Below, piece by piece: positions 8,966 to 16,573 of a stretch of DNA of 64,000 nucleotides (position 1 is the first letter of the stretch; each line of letters starts with the position of its first letter). The translations under genes and the position numbers were made by a program. The notes under the pieces were generated by a model. That model had not been told where the DNA came from, searched no databases, and was given only the letters and a program-made list of their open reading frames with translations. This stretch comes from Sphingobium lignivorans (GTDB lineage Bacteria; Pseudomonadota; Alphaproteobacteria; Sphingomonadales; Sphingomonadaceae): positions 248,001 through 312,000 of the forward strand of contig NZ_JACHKA010000001.1 in assembly GCF_014203955.1 (NCBI RefSeq), written 5' to 3'.

Positions 8966-9355
8966 TCAGCCGATCTGGTTCCAGGCGTCGGCGATGTCCC
9001 CGATGAAGCCGCGCGCCGCTTCCATCGGCACGGCGTCATTGGTCGTCGTGGCTTCCAGCACACGGCGGCGCACTTCGCGATAGACCACCGCGAGGTTCGT
9101 GGCGATCTCGCCGCCGCGCTCGAAATCGAGGCTGGTCTCCAGTGCGTGGAGAATGGCGAGGGCGCGGGTCTGGCGGTCGAGGCATTTGGCGCGATCGCCG
9201 GCCCTCAGTGCGAGAGCCGAGGTATCGAGCGCCAGGATCAGTTCGTCGAACAGCACCTTCACGAGCTGGTGGGGGCTCGCACCCTCCACGCGGCTGCCGG
9301 TATCCACGGCCGCATATTGCCGCAGCGCCCGCATCGGTTGCTGACTCATGAACAT
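8966..9355 (-). CDS. fliS: Flagellar export chaperone FliS
   Basis: The 129-residue protein is a helical-bundle chaperone that binds the C-terminus of flagellin before export. Family landmarks are ALRQYAAVDTGSRVEGASPHQLVKVLFDEL near the start and AILHALETSLDFERGGEIATNL in the middle. The start ATG is preceded by GGGGAAAG. It is the most downstream gene of the flagellar run, 53 bp after fliD, consistent with the common fliD-fliS pairing. Confidence 0.92.
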   Translation of the reverse strand: MFMSQQPMRALRQYAAVDTGSRVEGASPHQLVKVLFDELILALDTSALALRAGDRAKCLDRQTRALAILHALETSLDFERGGEIATNLAVVYREVRRRVLEATTTNDAVPMEAARGFIGDIADAWNQIG

Positions 9356-9408
9356 GATTGCTTTCCCCGTTTTCTGGATGATGAAAAGTCGTTGCGGCCT
9401 CTGGCGGA

Positions 9409-10794
9409 TCAGTCGTTGCTGCTGTTCCAGGCCTTGATCTGCTGGTCGAGATAGCTCTGCGTGGCCTGCAGCTTCAGCAGCCGCGTCTGCATGTTGCCGT
9501 AGGTCTTGGTCAGCTGATCGGAATAAGTCCCGCGCTGCTCTTCGAGCTTGTCGAGATCCTTCTGCAGGCTTGCCTTGAGCTTGTCATAGGTGGTCGTGGA
9601 GCTGGTGAGCGGGCCATCCGGTCCATTCAGATAGTCCGTCACGTCCTTGAGCGCCCCGGCGATGCCGGGATTCGATGCGCTCGGCACCGTCGGGTTAAGC
9701 ATCTGGGTGACGGCCGCCGGATCGGCCTGGATCGCGGCTTCGAGCTTGGCTGTGTCCAGCGACAGCGTGCCGTCGCGCTCGGTGCGCACGCCAAGATCGC
9801 TCAGGGTGCGATAGGGGCCGCTGTCCGCCAGCTGCGTGCCGACCATCGCTCCGAGACGGCGCGACATCTCGCGAACGCCGGGGTCGGCCGTCAACAGCCC
9901 GGTCGTCCCTGCGGTGATGGCGGTGGCGCTGTTCAGGGCGCGCTTCAGTTCATTGTAGGCCGACACATATTCCTGGACGAGATCGTTCATCGTCGCGCTC
10001 GGCTGATCGGTCGCGAGGGTGACGGTGGTCCCCGGGGCAGCCTTGTTGAGGTTGATCCGCACGAAGGGGATCGCGGTGGTGACTTCGTTGCTCTCGAACG
10101 CCATCTCGACATTGTCGAGGCGAATGTGGGCATTGCCCGCCGTCTGATTGCGCGTCATGCCGCCCGCTGCGCCATCCCAGGTGAAGCGCTGGAGGTCGGC
10201 ATCCGCGTCCGCGCCGGCAGTGAGGGTGAAGGCCTTGCTCTCGCCCGTGGCGCCCTTGAGGACGAGGCGAGCGCCGTTCTGGTCGGTCATGACGGAGGCA
10301 GTGACGCCCGCGCCCGAGGCATTGATCGCGGTGGCAAGGTCGGCGAGCGTGTTGGCGCCGCTTGCCAGCGTGATGGTCTTGCTCTCGGACCCCACGGTCA
10401 GTGTCAGGCTGCCGGTCCCCGCGACGGCACTGGAGGCCGTGAGCGTCGATGACTGCAGTACCTGCGCCGTCGCCAGCTGAAGGACTTCGAGCTGGGCGGG
10501 CAGGCCGGCAGGCACGCCGCCCTGCATCAGGCCCACGGAAGCGACCGTTGGGTCGCTGGACGCGGGTTGTCCCCGATAGCCGCTCGTCTTGAGCAGCTCG
10601 GTCAACGCGGTGGAAAAGGTTCCAAGCGCGCTCTTGGCCGAAGCAAGCGCGGAAATCCGGGCATCATTCGTGCTGACGCGCTCGTTGACCACGCTCGCCC
10701 GGGGCCCGAAGGTCGCATTGGTCAGATCGGCGACGAGCTGAGCGGTGTTGATGCCGGAACCAATACCGAGCGTGCCTGCGATGTCGATTGCCAT
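9409..10794 (-). CDS. fliD: Flagellar filament cap protein FliD
   Basis: This 461-residue protein caps the filament and helps insert flagellin subunits. The N-terminal domain (IDIAGTLGIGSGINTAQLV) and the C-terminal coiled coil (about the last 70 residues, ending LKLQATQSYLDQQIKAWNSSND) match FliD_N and FliD_C. The ATG at 10794 was chosen over one 12 codons upstream because it follows AAAGGA at proper spacing and restores the usual N-terminus. A candidate sigma-28 promoter lies just upstream, so fliD and fliS may be transcribed separately from the larger operon as late genes. Confidence 0.95.
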   Translation of the reverse strand: MAIDIAGTLGIGSGINTAQLVADLTNATFGPRASVVNERVSTNDARISALASAKSALGTFSTALTELLKTSGYRGQPASSDPTVASVGLMQGGVPAGLPAQLEVLQLATAQVLQSSTLTASSAVAGTGSLTLTVGSESKTITLASGANTLADLATAINASGAGVTASVMTDQNGARLVLKGATGESKAFTLTAGADADADLQRFTWDGAAGGMTRNQTAGNAHIRLDNVEMAFESNEVTTAIPFVRINLNKAAPGTTVTLATDQPSATMNDLVQEYVSAYNELKRALNSATAITAGTTGLLTADPGVREMSRRLGAMVGTQLADSGPYRTLSDLGVRTERDGTLSLDTAKLEAAIQADPAAVTQMLNPTVPSASNPGIAGALKDVTDYLNGPDGPLTSSTTTYDKLKASLQKDLDKLEEQRGTYSDQLTKTYGNMQTRLLKLQATQSYLDQQIKAWNSSND

Positions 10795-10817
10795 GAGCAG
10801 CGGTCCTTTCAAGCACC

Positions 10818-10844
10818 AGAACGGCTGCACGGCGACAAGCTTTA
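10818..10844 (-). promoter_or_regulatory. Candidate sigma-28 (FliA) promoter of fliD-fliS
   Basis: Read on the minus strand the site is TAAAGCTT, 11 bases, GCCGTTCT. The enteric sigma-28 consensus is TAAAGTTT-N11-GCCGATAA; the -35 half and the GCCG core match and the spacing is exact. Transcription would start about 17 bases before the fliD ATG, just upstream of its AAAGGA ribosome-binding site. The similar site before fliC strengthens the call. Not experimentally supported. Confidence 0.6.
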
Positions 10845-10884
10845 GAATATTTGCGGACAGGCCCCTGCGGCCCGCGGGCGCGGC

Positions 10885-11322
10885 TCAGTGCGCGGCGGCT
10901 TCCACCATGATGGGCGTGGCATGCGCCTGCGCCGCCCGGGCCTGGGCCGCCCGCTCAGCCACGGATTGGGCGACCTGCGCGACGAATGCGACAAGGGCCG
11001 GATCGGTCGGCGGCAAGGGCAGCATGATGACCGGGCTGGGCATCATCGCCAGGATCTGGCGCTCCGCCACGCTGGCGGTCTCGATACCCTTGCTGCCTGC
11101 GGGATCGATGCGGGCCAGCACGTCGGCAATGTCAGCCTGCAGCCGCGCATAATCTGCCGCCGCGGAGGACCGTCTGCTGACAGTCGGCGCATAACTGGCC
11201 TCGCTCTCGTTCTCTTCATGCGCTGACCGGGGAGGGACCGGAGCCGGGACGGCGGAGGAACCCCTTTCGGCGGTGCTGACGATCCGAGCCACGGGCCCCG
11301 TGCGGGGCAATAATTCGCTCAT
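10885..11322 (-). CDS. Hypothetical protein in flagellar cluster
   Basis: The 145-residue protein sits between flhB and fliD on the same strand, 57 bp after the end of flhB's upstream spacer in reverse and 90 bp before fliD. It begins MSELLPRTGPVARIVSTAER, has a low-complexity Pro/Ser-rich first third, then a predicted helix (YARLQADIADVLARID) and an Ala/Gln-rich C-terminal helix (VAQVAQSVAERAAQARAAQA). There is no signal peptide or membrane helix. I do not recognise a family; position suggests a flagellar assembly or regulatory accessory. An ATG 11 codons upstream is a less likely start. Confidence 0.6.
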   Translation of the reverse strand: MSELLPRTGPVARIVSTAERGSSAVPAPVPPRSAHEENESEASYAPTVSRRSSAAADYARLQADIADVLARIDPAGSKGIETASVAERQILAMMPSPVIMLPLPPTDPALVAFVAQVAQSVAERAAQARAAQAHATPIMVEAAAH

Positions 11323-11379
11323 GACACATGCTTTCTGATGTGTCCCCGTCAACAAAGGACGGACGAGTTGCGCTAAGCC

Positions 11380-12522
11380 TTAATTCACGATGTTCCGACC
11401 GTCCGCATCGAAACGCATCGCGTCCGGCAGATCGATATGCGGGCGGTCCATTTCGCCGGCCATGCGGTTCTCGATGCGGAACACAAAGGCGAGCACCATG
11501 GCGACGGCCATGAACAGGCGCTCGTCGATCTGCTGGCCGGCGCGCGAGGTGAAGTAGATGGCGCGCGTCAGCTCGGGATATTGCAGCATGGGCCGGCCCT
11601 TTTCCGCCGCCAGCGCGCGCATGGCCGCCGCCATGTCGTCCACGCCGCGCGCCAGCACGACGGGCGCGGCATCGCGGCCGGGATGATAGCGCAGCGCCAC
11701 CGCAAAATGGGTGGGATTGGTGAGAATCACCGATGCTTCCTCGACGGCCTTGCGCATCGATCCGTTGAGCACTTCATATTGCCGGCGCCGCAGCTGCCCT
11801 TTCACTTCCGGCGAACCCTCGGTTTCCTTGTGCTCGTCGCGGATCTCCTGCTTGGTCATGTTCAGGCGGCGGGTGCGCTGGAGGATCTGCGCGGGCACGT
11901 CGATGCCGGCAATGAGGAAGAGCGACGCCGCAAGGGCCAGCGCAACGAGCATGAAGATAGACCCCATCTCGCTGATCGCGCGTTCGATCCCGGCCTTGCT
12001 CAGGCCCTGGATCACGTCCATCCGCTCCCAAAGGAGATAGGCGCCGATCGAACCGATCAGCAGAATCTTGGCGAGCGACTTGACCAGTTCGATCAGTCCC
12101 TGAATGCCGAAGATGCGCTTGAGGCCATTGACCGGATTGAGCTTGTCCGGCTTGGGCTGGAAGGCCTGGGGCCGGAAACCGAGCGAGCCGAGCAGGGCCG
12201 GCGCGGCAATCGCGGCAATGAAGGTCGCCAGCAGCACGCCTGCCAGCGGCAGGGCGATGACGGCCAGGAGGTGCAGCGCGCGCTGCTCCGGCGCGAAGGA
12301 CGAGACGTCCCCACTGTCGAAGCGCAGGCCATCCGCCAGCATCTGGCCCACCGCGCCGATCAGCGTCGGCCCGGTCGCCGCGAGCCAGGCGACGCCGGCC
12401 ATCACCACCATGGCGGTGGAAAGCTCGCGGGACTGGAGGATGTCTCCCTTCTTGGCGGCGTCGGCAAGACGCTTGGGAGTCGGTTTCTCCGTCTTTTCGC
12501 CGCCGGGCGCCTCTCCTGCCAT
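11380..12522 (-). CDS. flhB: Flagellar type III export switch protein FlhB
   Basis: The 380-residue inner-membrane protein controls substrate-specificity switching of flagellar export. It begins with the cytoplasmic EKTEKPTPKRLADAAKKGDI motif, has four membrane segments, and carries the self-cleavage site NPTH at residues 269-272, the same numbering as in Salmonella. The cleaved C-terminal domain (DERLFMAVAMVLAFVF) follows. It starts three bases after the fliR stop, so coupling to fliR translation is expected; because fliR is frameshifted here, FlhB expression may depend on translation terminating close by in another frame. Confidence 0.96.
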   Translation of the reverse strand: MAGEAPGGEKTEKPTPKRLADAAKKGDILQSRELSTAMVVMAGVAWLAATGPTLIGAVGQMLADGLRFDSGDVSSFAPEQRALHLLAVIALPLAGVLLATFIAAIAAPALLGSLGFRPQAFQPKPDKLNPVNGLKRIFGIQGLIELVKSLAKILLIGSIGAYLLWERMDVIQGLSKAGIERAISEMGSIFMLVALALAASLFLIAGIDVPAQILQRTRRLNMTKQEIRDEHKETEGSPEVKGQLRRRQYEVLNGSMRKAVEEASVILTNPTHFAVALRYHPGRDAAPVVLARGVDDMAAAMRALAAEKGRPMLQYPELTRAIYFTSRAGQQIDERLFMAVAMVLAFVFRIENRMAGEMDRPHIDLPDAMRFDADGRNIVN

Positions 12523-12525
12523 GGT

Positions 12526-13303
12526 TCAGCCTCCCGCCAGCACCCGGACGAGGTCGAGGCTGTCGCGCAGGGTCTGGACGATGGCTTCGCCCATCACCGG
12601 TGCGGCGATGGCGAGGAGCACGAGGCCGGCGAGCAGCGTTGCCGGCATGCCGACCGCGAAGAGGTTGAGCGAGGGCGCCGTGCGGGCCAGCATCGCCATG
12701 ACGAGCTGCACCAGCACCAGCGTGAACGTGACCGGCAAGGCGATGACGGCGCCGGCCCGCGAACATCGTTCCGCCGAACCGCGCGATCGCCTCGAAGGCT
12801 CCGGCGGGCATGAGATGCCCGGGCGGCAGCGCCTGATAGCTCATCACGATGAAGCGAACGAGCAGCAGATGGCCGTCCATGGCGAGCAGCAGGAAAGTGG
12901 CGATGATGGAGAGGAACTGGCCGACGACCGGCGTCGCATTGCCGGACAGCGGATCGACCATGGTGGAAAAGCCCAGGCCCATGGCATTGGCGATCGACTC
13001 GCCCGCGATGAAGGCCGCCGAGTAGCCGATCTGGAGCGCAAAGCCGAGGCTGAGCCCGGCAACCACTTCCGCCGCGACGAACGCGATGCCCGTGACGCTG
13101 GCCAGCCCGTCGTCCGGCAGCGTGAACGGCACGCTGTTGAGCGCGGCGATGCCGATCGCGAGCGAGAGGATGATGCGCAGCTGCAGGGGCACTGCCGCCG
13201 CGCCGAAGATCGGCGCCGCGATGAAGGCGGCCCCCGGCCGGATCATGGCAAGCAGCCAGAGCCAGAGCTGCGCCTCGACGCCGGCGAAACCCGGTGCGAT
13301 CAT
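12526..13303 (-). pseudogene. fliR: Export-gate protein FliR, interrupted by a +1 frameshift
   Basis: The N-terminal 182 residues, from MIAPGFAGVEAQLWLWLL to FEAIARFGGTMFA, are read in one frame, and the C-terminal 76, containing ALPVTFTLVLVQL and APSLNLFAVGMPATLL, in another. The switch falls at a CCC run (12756-12758 on the plus strand). Removing one C gives a continuous 258-residue FliR, the family's usual size, through the expected FAAGAVIALPV. The total length of 778 bases is one more than a multiple of three. As written, the product would lose its last membrane helices and run far into flhB in a wrong frame. The start overlaps the fliQ stop (ATGA). Either a real mutation or a sequencing error. 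Confidence 0.88.
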
Positions 13304-13572
13304 GAGAGCAGGTCCGGGATCCGCTCGAACACTTCGCGCGTGAAATCGACCACGAGCATCAGGATCGAGCCGCCGAACAGCACAAGCGTCGCTCCCACGA
13401 TGATGAGCTTGGGCACGAAGGACAAGGTTGCCTCGTTGATCGAGGTCGCGGCCTGGATCATGCCGATGATGAGCCCGGCGAGCAGCGCGGGCAGCAGGAT
13501 GGGCGCGGTGGCGAGCGCCGCCACCCACAATGCCTGCTGGGCGAGGCCAAGGAAGAAGTCACCATTTTCCAC
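13300..13572 (-). CDS. fliQ: Flagellar export-gate protein FliQ
   Basis: This 90-residue protein has two hydrophobic hairpin helices (about residues 15-40 and 50-75) and the FliQ landmarks GLIIGMIQAATSINEATLSF. It forms the export gate with FliP and FliR in the inner membrane. The start is a GTG preceded by GGGGGAGG. It ends in an ATGA overlap with fliR and follows fliP after 47 bp. Confidence 0.95.
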   Translation of the reverse strand: MENGDFFLGLAQQALWVAALATAPILLPALLAGLIIGMIQAATSINEATLSFVPKLIIVGATLVLFGGSILMLVVDFTREVFERIPDLLS

Positions 13573-13619
13573 GGTTCACGCCTCCCCCGGTCCAGCCGCT
13601 GTCGTGTCGTGCGCGCGGC

Positions 13620-14432
13620 TCATGTGGCGAACGACGCGGCGAGGCTGCCCATGGTCAGGGCCCAGCCGTCGACCAGCACGAAGAGCAGCAGCTTGAACGG
13701 CATCGATATGATCGTCGGCGAGAGCATCATCATGCCGAGCGCCATCAGCGTCGATGAGACCACCAGATCGATGATGAGGAACGGCAGGAAGATCATGAAG
13801 CCGATCTGGAAGGCCGTCTTGAGCTCGCTGGTCACGAAGGCCGGCAGCAGGATGGAGAAGGGAATGTCGTCCGGCGAGCGAAAGGCCGGCGCATTGGCGA
13901 GGTTCTGGAACAGCGCGAGGTCGCTCTGGCGGGTCTGCTTGGCCATGAAGCCGTGGAGCACCCGGGCGGAGCGACTGATCGCTTCCTCCACGGTGATCTG
14001 CCCCTCGCCATAAGGCGTGTAGGCCGTGGCGGAGATCTGGTCGATCGCGGGCCGCATCACGAACATCGAGAGGAAGAGGGCAAGGCCGACCAGCACCTGG
14101 TTCGGCGGCGTCTGGGCAAGGCCGAGGGCCTGGCGCAGCAGCGAGAGCACGATGATGATGCGGGTGAAGCTGGTCATCATGAGCACGAGCGACGGCAGCA
14201 CCGTCAGCAGGCTCATGAGGACGAGGATCTGAAGCGAGAGCGAGAGCGGGCGGCCCTCGCCCGAAACATCGTCGAGCGCGCGGGTCAGCGCGCCGGAAGC
14301 ATCTGCCGCGGCGGGCGCGACGGCCCCGGTGGCCGGTGCCTGCGCGGCCTGCGCCAGCGCGGGATCGGCCATGAGCGCCGCGCCGGCGACAAACGCCAGC
14401 ATGAGCAGGAAGAGCCGCAGCATCCTAGCCAT
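13620..14432 (-). CDS. fliP: Flagellar export-gate protein FliP
   Basis: The 270-residue protein has a cleavable signal peptide ([15 protein letters not shown]...ALAQ), as is typical of FliP, then four membrane segments. Family motifs are [39 protein letters not shown] and [18 protein letters not shown]. It forms the core pentamer of the flagellar export gate. The start at 14432 overlaps fliO by eight bases; a longer upstream extension of the frame has no family resemblance. The C-terminus is [15 protein letters not shown], again typical. Confidence 0.96.
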   Translation of the reverse strand: MARMLRLFLLMLAFVAGAALMADPALAQAAQAPATGAVAPAAADASGALTRALDDVSGEGRPLSLSLQILVLMSLLTVLPSLVLMMTSFTRIIIVLSLLRQALGLAQTPPNQVLVGLALFLSMFVMRPAIDQISATAYTPYGEGQITVEEAISRSARVLHGFMAKQTRQSDLALFQNLANAPAFRSPDDIPFSILLPAFVTSELKTAFQIGFMIFLPFLIIDLVVSSTLMALGMMMLSPTIISMPFKLLLFVLVDGWALTMGSLAASFAT

Positions 14433-14694
14433 GACGCATGTCGCTTTCCGCGACTTTCTCCACCTTGCCGCGCGAGACCGCGAGCAGCAGGCGCTTGCCT
14501 TCGAATTCCACCACCGCGAGCTTGCCAAGCGTGCCGAGCGGCATCACGTCGACGAGGCGCACCATGCGGTCGCGCTGGCCGGCGATCATGCCGGGCTGAT
14601 ATTTGCGCCACAGCCAGAGCGCGCCATAAGCCATGCCGCCGACCATCGGCAGCAGGATGAGCAGCTTGAGGAAGTACCAGCCGAGCGCGCTCAT
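14425..14694 (-). CDS. fliO: Flagellar export accessory protein FliO
   Basis: The 89-residue protein has one N-terminal membrane helix ([24 protein letters not shown]) and a small cytoplasmic domain with the typical [26 protein letters not shown]. FliO assists assembly of the FliP ring. It overlaps fliN by four bases upstream and fliP by eight bases downstream, consistent with the conserved fliN-fliO-fliP-fliQ-fliR order. Confidence 0.92.
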   Translation of the reverse strand: MSALGWYFLKLLILLPMVGGMAYGALWLWRKYQPGMIAGQRDRMVRLVDVMPLGTLGKLAVVEFEGKRLLLAVSRGKVEKVAESDMRHG

Positions 14695-15020
14695 GCGCGG
14701 CGCTCGATGCCGGCGAGCCGTGCTTCCGCCGATGCGATCTCCACGATGCGCACGCCATAGCGCCCGTTCACCGTCACCACCTCGCCGCGCGCGACGAGCG
14801 TGCCGTTGACCATGATGTCGAGCAGCTCGTCAGCCTGCCGGTCGAGCTGGACCACGCTGCCTTCGCCCAGTTGCATGATTTCGGCGAGGCGCAGCTGGGT
14901 GGAGCCGACCTCGACCGACATGCGAACGGGAATGTCCGCCAGCAGTCGCATGTTGCCGCCGAATCCGCCGTCGGCCCGGGTATCAGCATCCAGTCTGGGT
15001 GCTTCGGTCATGTCGCTCAT
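14691..15020 (-). CDS. fliN: Flagellar motor switch protein FliN
   Basis: This 109-residue C-ring protein has a short variable N-terminus and the SpoA/FliN domain from about residue 27: LADIPVRMSVEVGSTQLRLAEIMQLGEGSVVQLDR, then NGTLVARGEVVTVNGRYGVRI. It builds the base of the switch complex and docks the export ATPase regulator FliH. The ATG follows GAGGACACGAA, a good ribosome-binding site, ten bases after fliM. Confidence 0.95.
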   Translation of the reverse strand: MSDMTEAPRLDADTRADGGFGGNMRLLADIPVRMSVEVGSTQLRLAEIMQLGEGSVVQLDRQADELLDIMVNGTLVARGEVVTVNGRYGVRIVEIASAEARLAGIERRA

Positions 15021-15029
15021 TTCGTGTCC

Positions 15030-15899
15030 TCAGGTCAGTTTTTCGATCATGAAGGCTGCGCAGCCGTCCTGTTCGCCGATCGTGCCCTGCGCAAAGATGC
15101 GGTCACCGATCAGCAGCGGCAGGTTCCGCGCAATATGGATGGGAATGACGTCGCCCGGCTTGAGGGCGACCAGTTCCGAGATCTTGAGATTGGGCCGCGC
15201 CAGCACCGTCCGTGCGGAAAAGCGCACGTCCTCGAGCCGGCGCGAAAGCTGGCGCTGCCAGAGCGGGTCCGCCACGCGCAGCTCCTCGGGGACCTTGCTG
15301 CCACCGGGCAGTTCGAGGCCGGCGAAGCCATCCTTCGGGTAGACGATCTCGATCAGGCCCGGCGTGCGATCGCCGATATCGACTTCGAAGGACTGGACCA
15401 GCACTGGCGTCTCGCCGGCCATGAGCTCGGCATGCGCCACATTGGTCTCGCGCCCCACCAGCATGGCCTCGACGGGCACGATCTCGGACCAGCACTGCAC
15501 CAGCGCCGCCATGATCTGTTCGGCGAGGCGCGCGGAGAGGCGGACCTCGGTGGGCGTGAATTCACGGCGCTCGCCGGTGAGCCGCTTGCCATGGCCGCCA
15601 TAGAAGCGGTCGACCAGCAGCGAGATCAGTTCCGCATCGATCCGCAGCGTGACCGGCCCCTTGATCGGCGGCAGCCGATAGATGGACAGATTCACGAAGG
15701 CAGGGACGCAGGCGTCCCACATCATGAACATGGTGTCGTCGAGGGGTTTGGCGCTGACCAGAGGCCGGCCGCCGCTGAATGGCTCCACGATCCCGCGCAG
15801 CCGTCTCGCAAGGCGGTCGCCCAGCTTCTCCAGCCCGCCGATCGCGGCGGAGGGCACCGGGCCCTGCCGCCCGAAGGCATAAGGTTGCACGTCGTTCAT
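15030..15899 (-). CDS. fliM: Flagellar motor switch protein FliM lacking the N-terminal CheY-binding motif
   Basis: At 289 residues this is roughly 40 shorter than enteric FliM. The middle domain (LGDRLARRLRGIVEPF, TEVRLSARLAEQIMAAL) and the C-terminal SpoA domain (LARPNLKISELVALKPGDVIPI) are present. The protein starts MNDVQPYAFGRQGP, which aligns with the DIRPYD region of enteric FliM, so the usual N-terminal LSQxEIDALL peptide that binds phosphorylated CheY is absent. The frame has a stop about 13 codons upstream and no start codon between, so this is not a mis-called start. fliL precedes it by 39 bp. Confidence 0.93.
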   Translation of the reverse strand: MNDVQPYAFGRQGPVPSAAIGGLEKLGDRLARRLRGIVEPFSGGRPLVSAKPLDDTMFMMWDACVPAFVNLSIYRLPPIKGPVTLRIDAELISLLVDRFYGGHGKRLTGERREFTPTEVRLSARLAEQIMAALVQCWSEIVPVEAMLVGRETNVAHAELMAGETPVLVQSFEVDIGDRTPGLIEIVYPKDGFAGLELPGGSKVPEELRVADPLWQRQLSRRLEDVRFSARTVLARPNLKISELVALKPGDVIPIHIARNLPLLIGDRIFAQGTIGEQDGCAAFMIEKLT

Positions 15900-15938
15900 T
15901 CGTTCTAGTCCCCATCCGACCCCGGTCGGACACGGATG

Positions 15939-16562
15939 CTACTGAATAACGAAATTGGTAAAATAAACGTTATCCACCCCGCCGTAGCCGGTCTTCGCCT
16001 TGAGCGTTCCGTTGATGATTTCGAGCAGTTTCTGCTGCAGCGCTTCCTTCCCCTGGGGGGTCGAAAGGTCGATCTCGTTCTGCTGTGCCATCATCATGAG
16101 GATGGCCGAGCGGATCGCGAGTTCATGGCTCTGGACCGCCTGGATGACCCGATTGTCATAATAAGTCGAGACGGCAATGGAGATCTGCGCGAAGGCATCG
16201 CTCTCCGCCAGGTTCGACGTGAAGGGGGCCGGAATCTGGAAGTAAGTGGGTTGATAAGCGGCGGGATTCTGCGGCCGCGGTAAGTCGACACCCTTGCCTT
16301 CCGGAAGGGCTGCCGCCCCGGCTTCCTTCGCCTTGGCAAGCCCCTGGTTCGCGATCTCCTCCGGGTTCTCGCCCTTGAGCACGAGCTGCGGCTTGTTCGG
16401 GTCCTCGTGAGGCCCCGTCTCCTTGTGCATCGATCCGGCGACGAAAAAGCCCGCCGCCGCGCCGCCCCCGCCCAGCAGCGCCACGGCCCCGAGCAGGATG
16501 ATCATCTTTTTCTTGCCGCCGCCTTTTTTTCCGGCGCCCTTCTTGTCCGCTGCATCACTCAT
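15939..16562 (-). CDS. fliL: Flagellar basal body-associated protein FliL
   Basis: The 207-residue protein has a lysine-rich cytoplasmic start (KKGAGKKGGGKKK), one membrane helix (about residues 20-42), a linker rich in Glu/Pro, and a periplasmic FliL domain ending in VDNVYFTNFVIQ, the classic FliL C-terminus. FliL surrounds the stator and affects motor torque. It sits 11 bp after fliK and before fliM, as in many alphaproteobacteria. Confidence 0.93.
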   Translation of the reverse strand: MSDAADKKGAGKKGGGKKKMIILLGAVALLGGGGAAAGFFVAGSMHKETGPHEDPNKPQLVLKGENPEEIANQGLAKAKEAGAAALPEGKGVDLPRPQNPAAYQPTYFQIPAPFTSNLAESDAFAQISIAVSTYYDNRVIQAVQSHELAIRSAILMMMAQQNEIDLSTPQGKEALQQKLLEIINGTLKAKTGYGGVDNVYFTNFVIQ

Positions 16563-16573
16563 CGATCTGCTCC

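Noticed and set aside
11774..13528. Very long minus-strand frame spanning fliR and part of flhB
   Set aside because: It is the fliR N-terminus running through the frameshift into a wrong frame over flhB, not a fusion protein.
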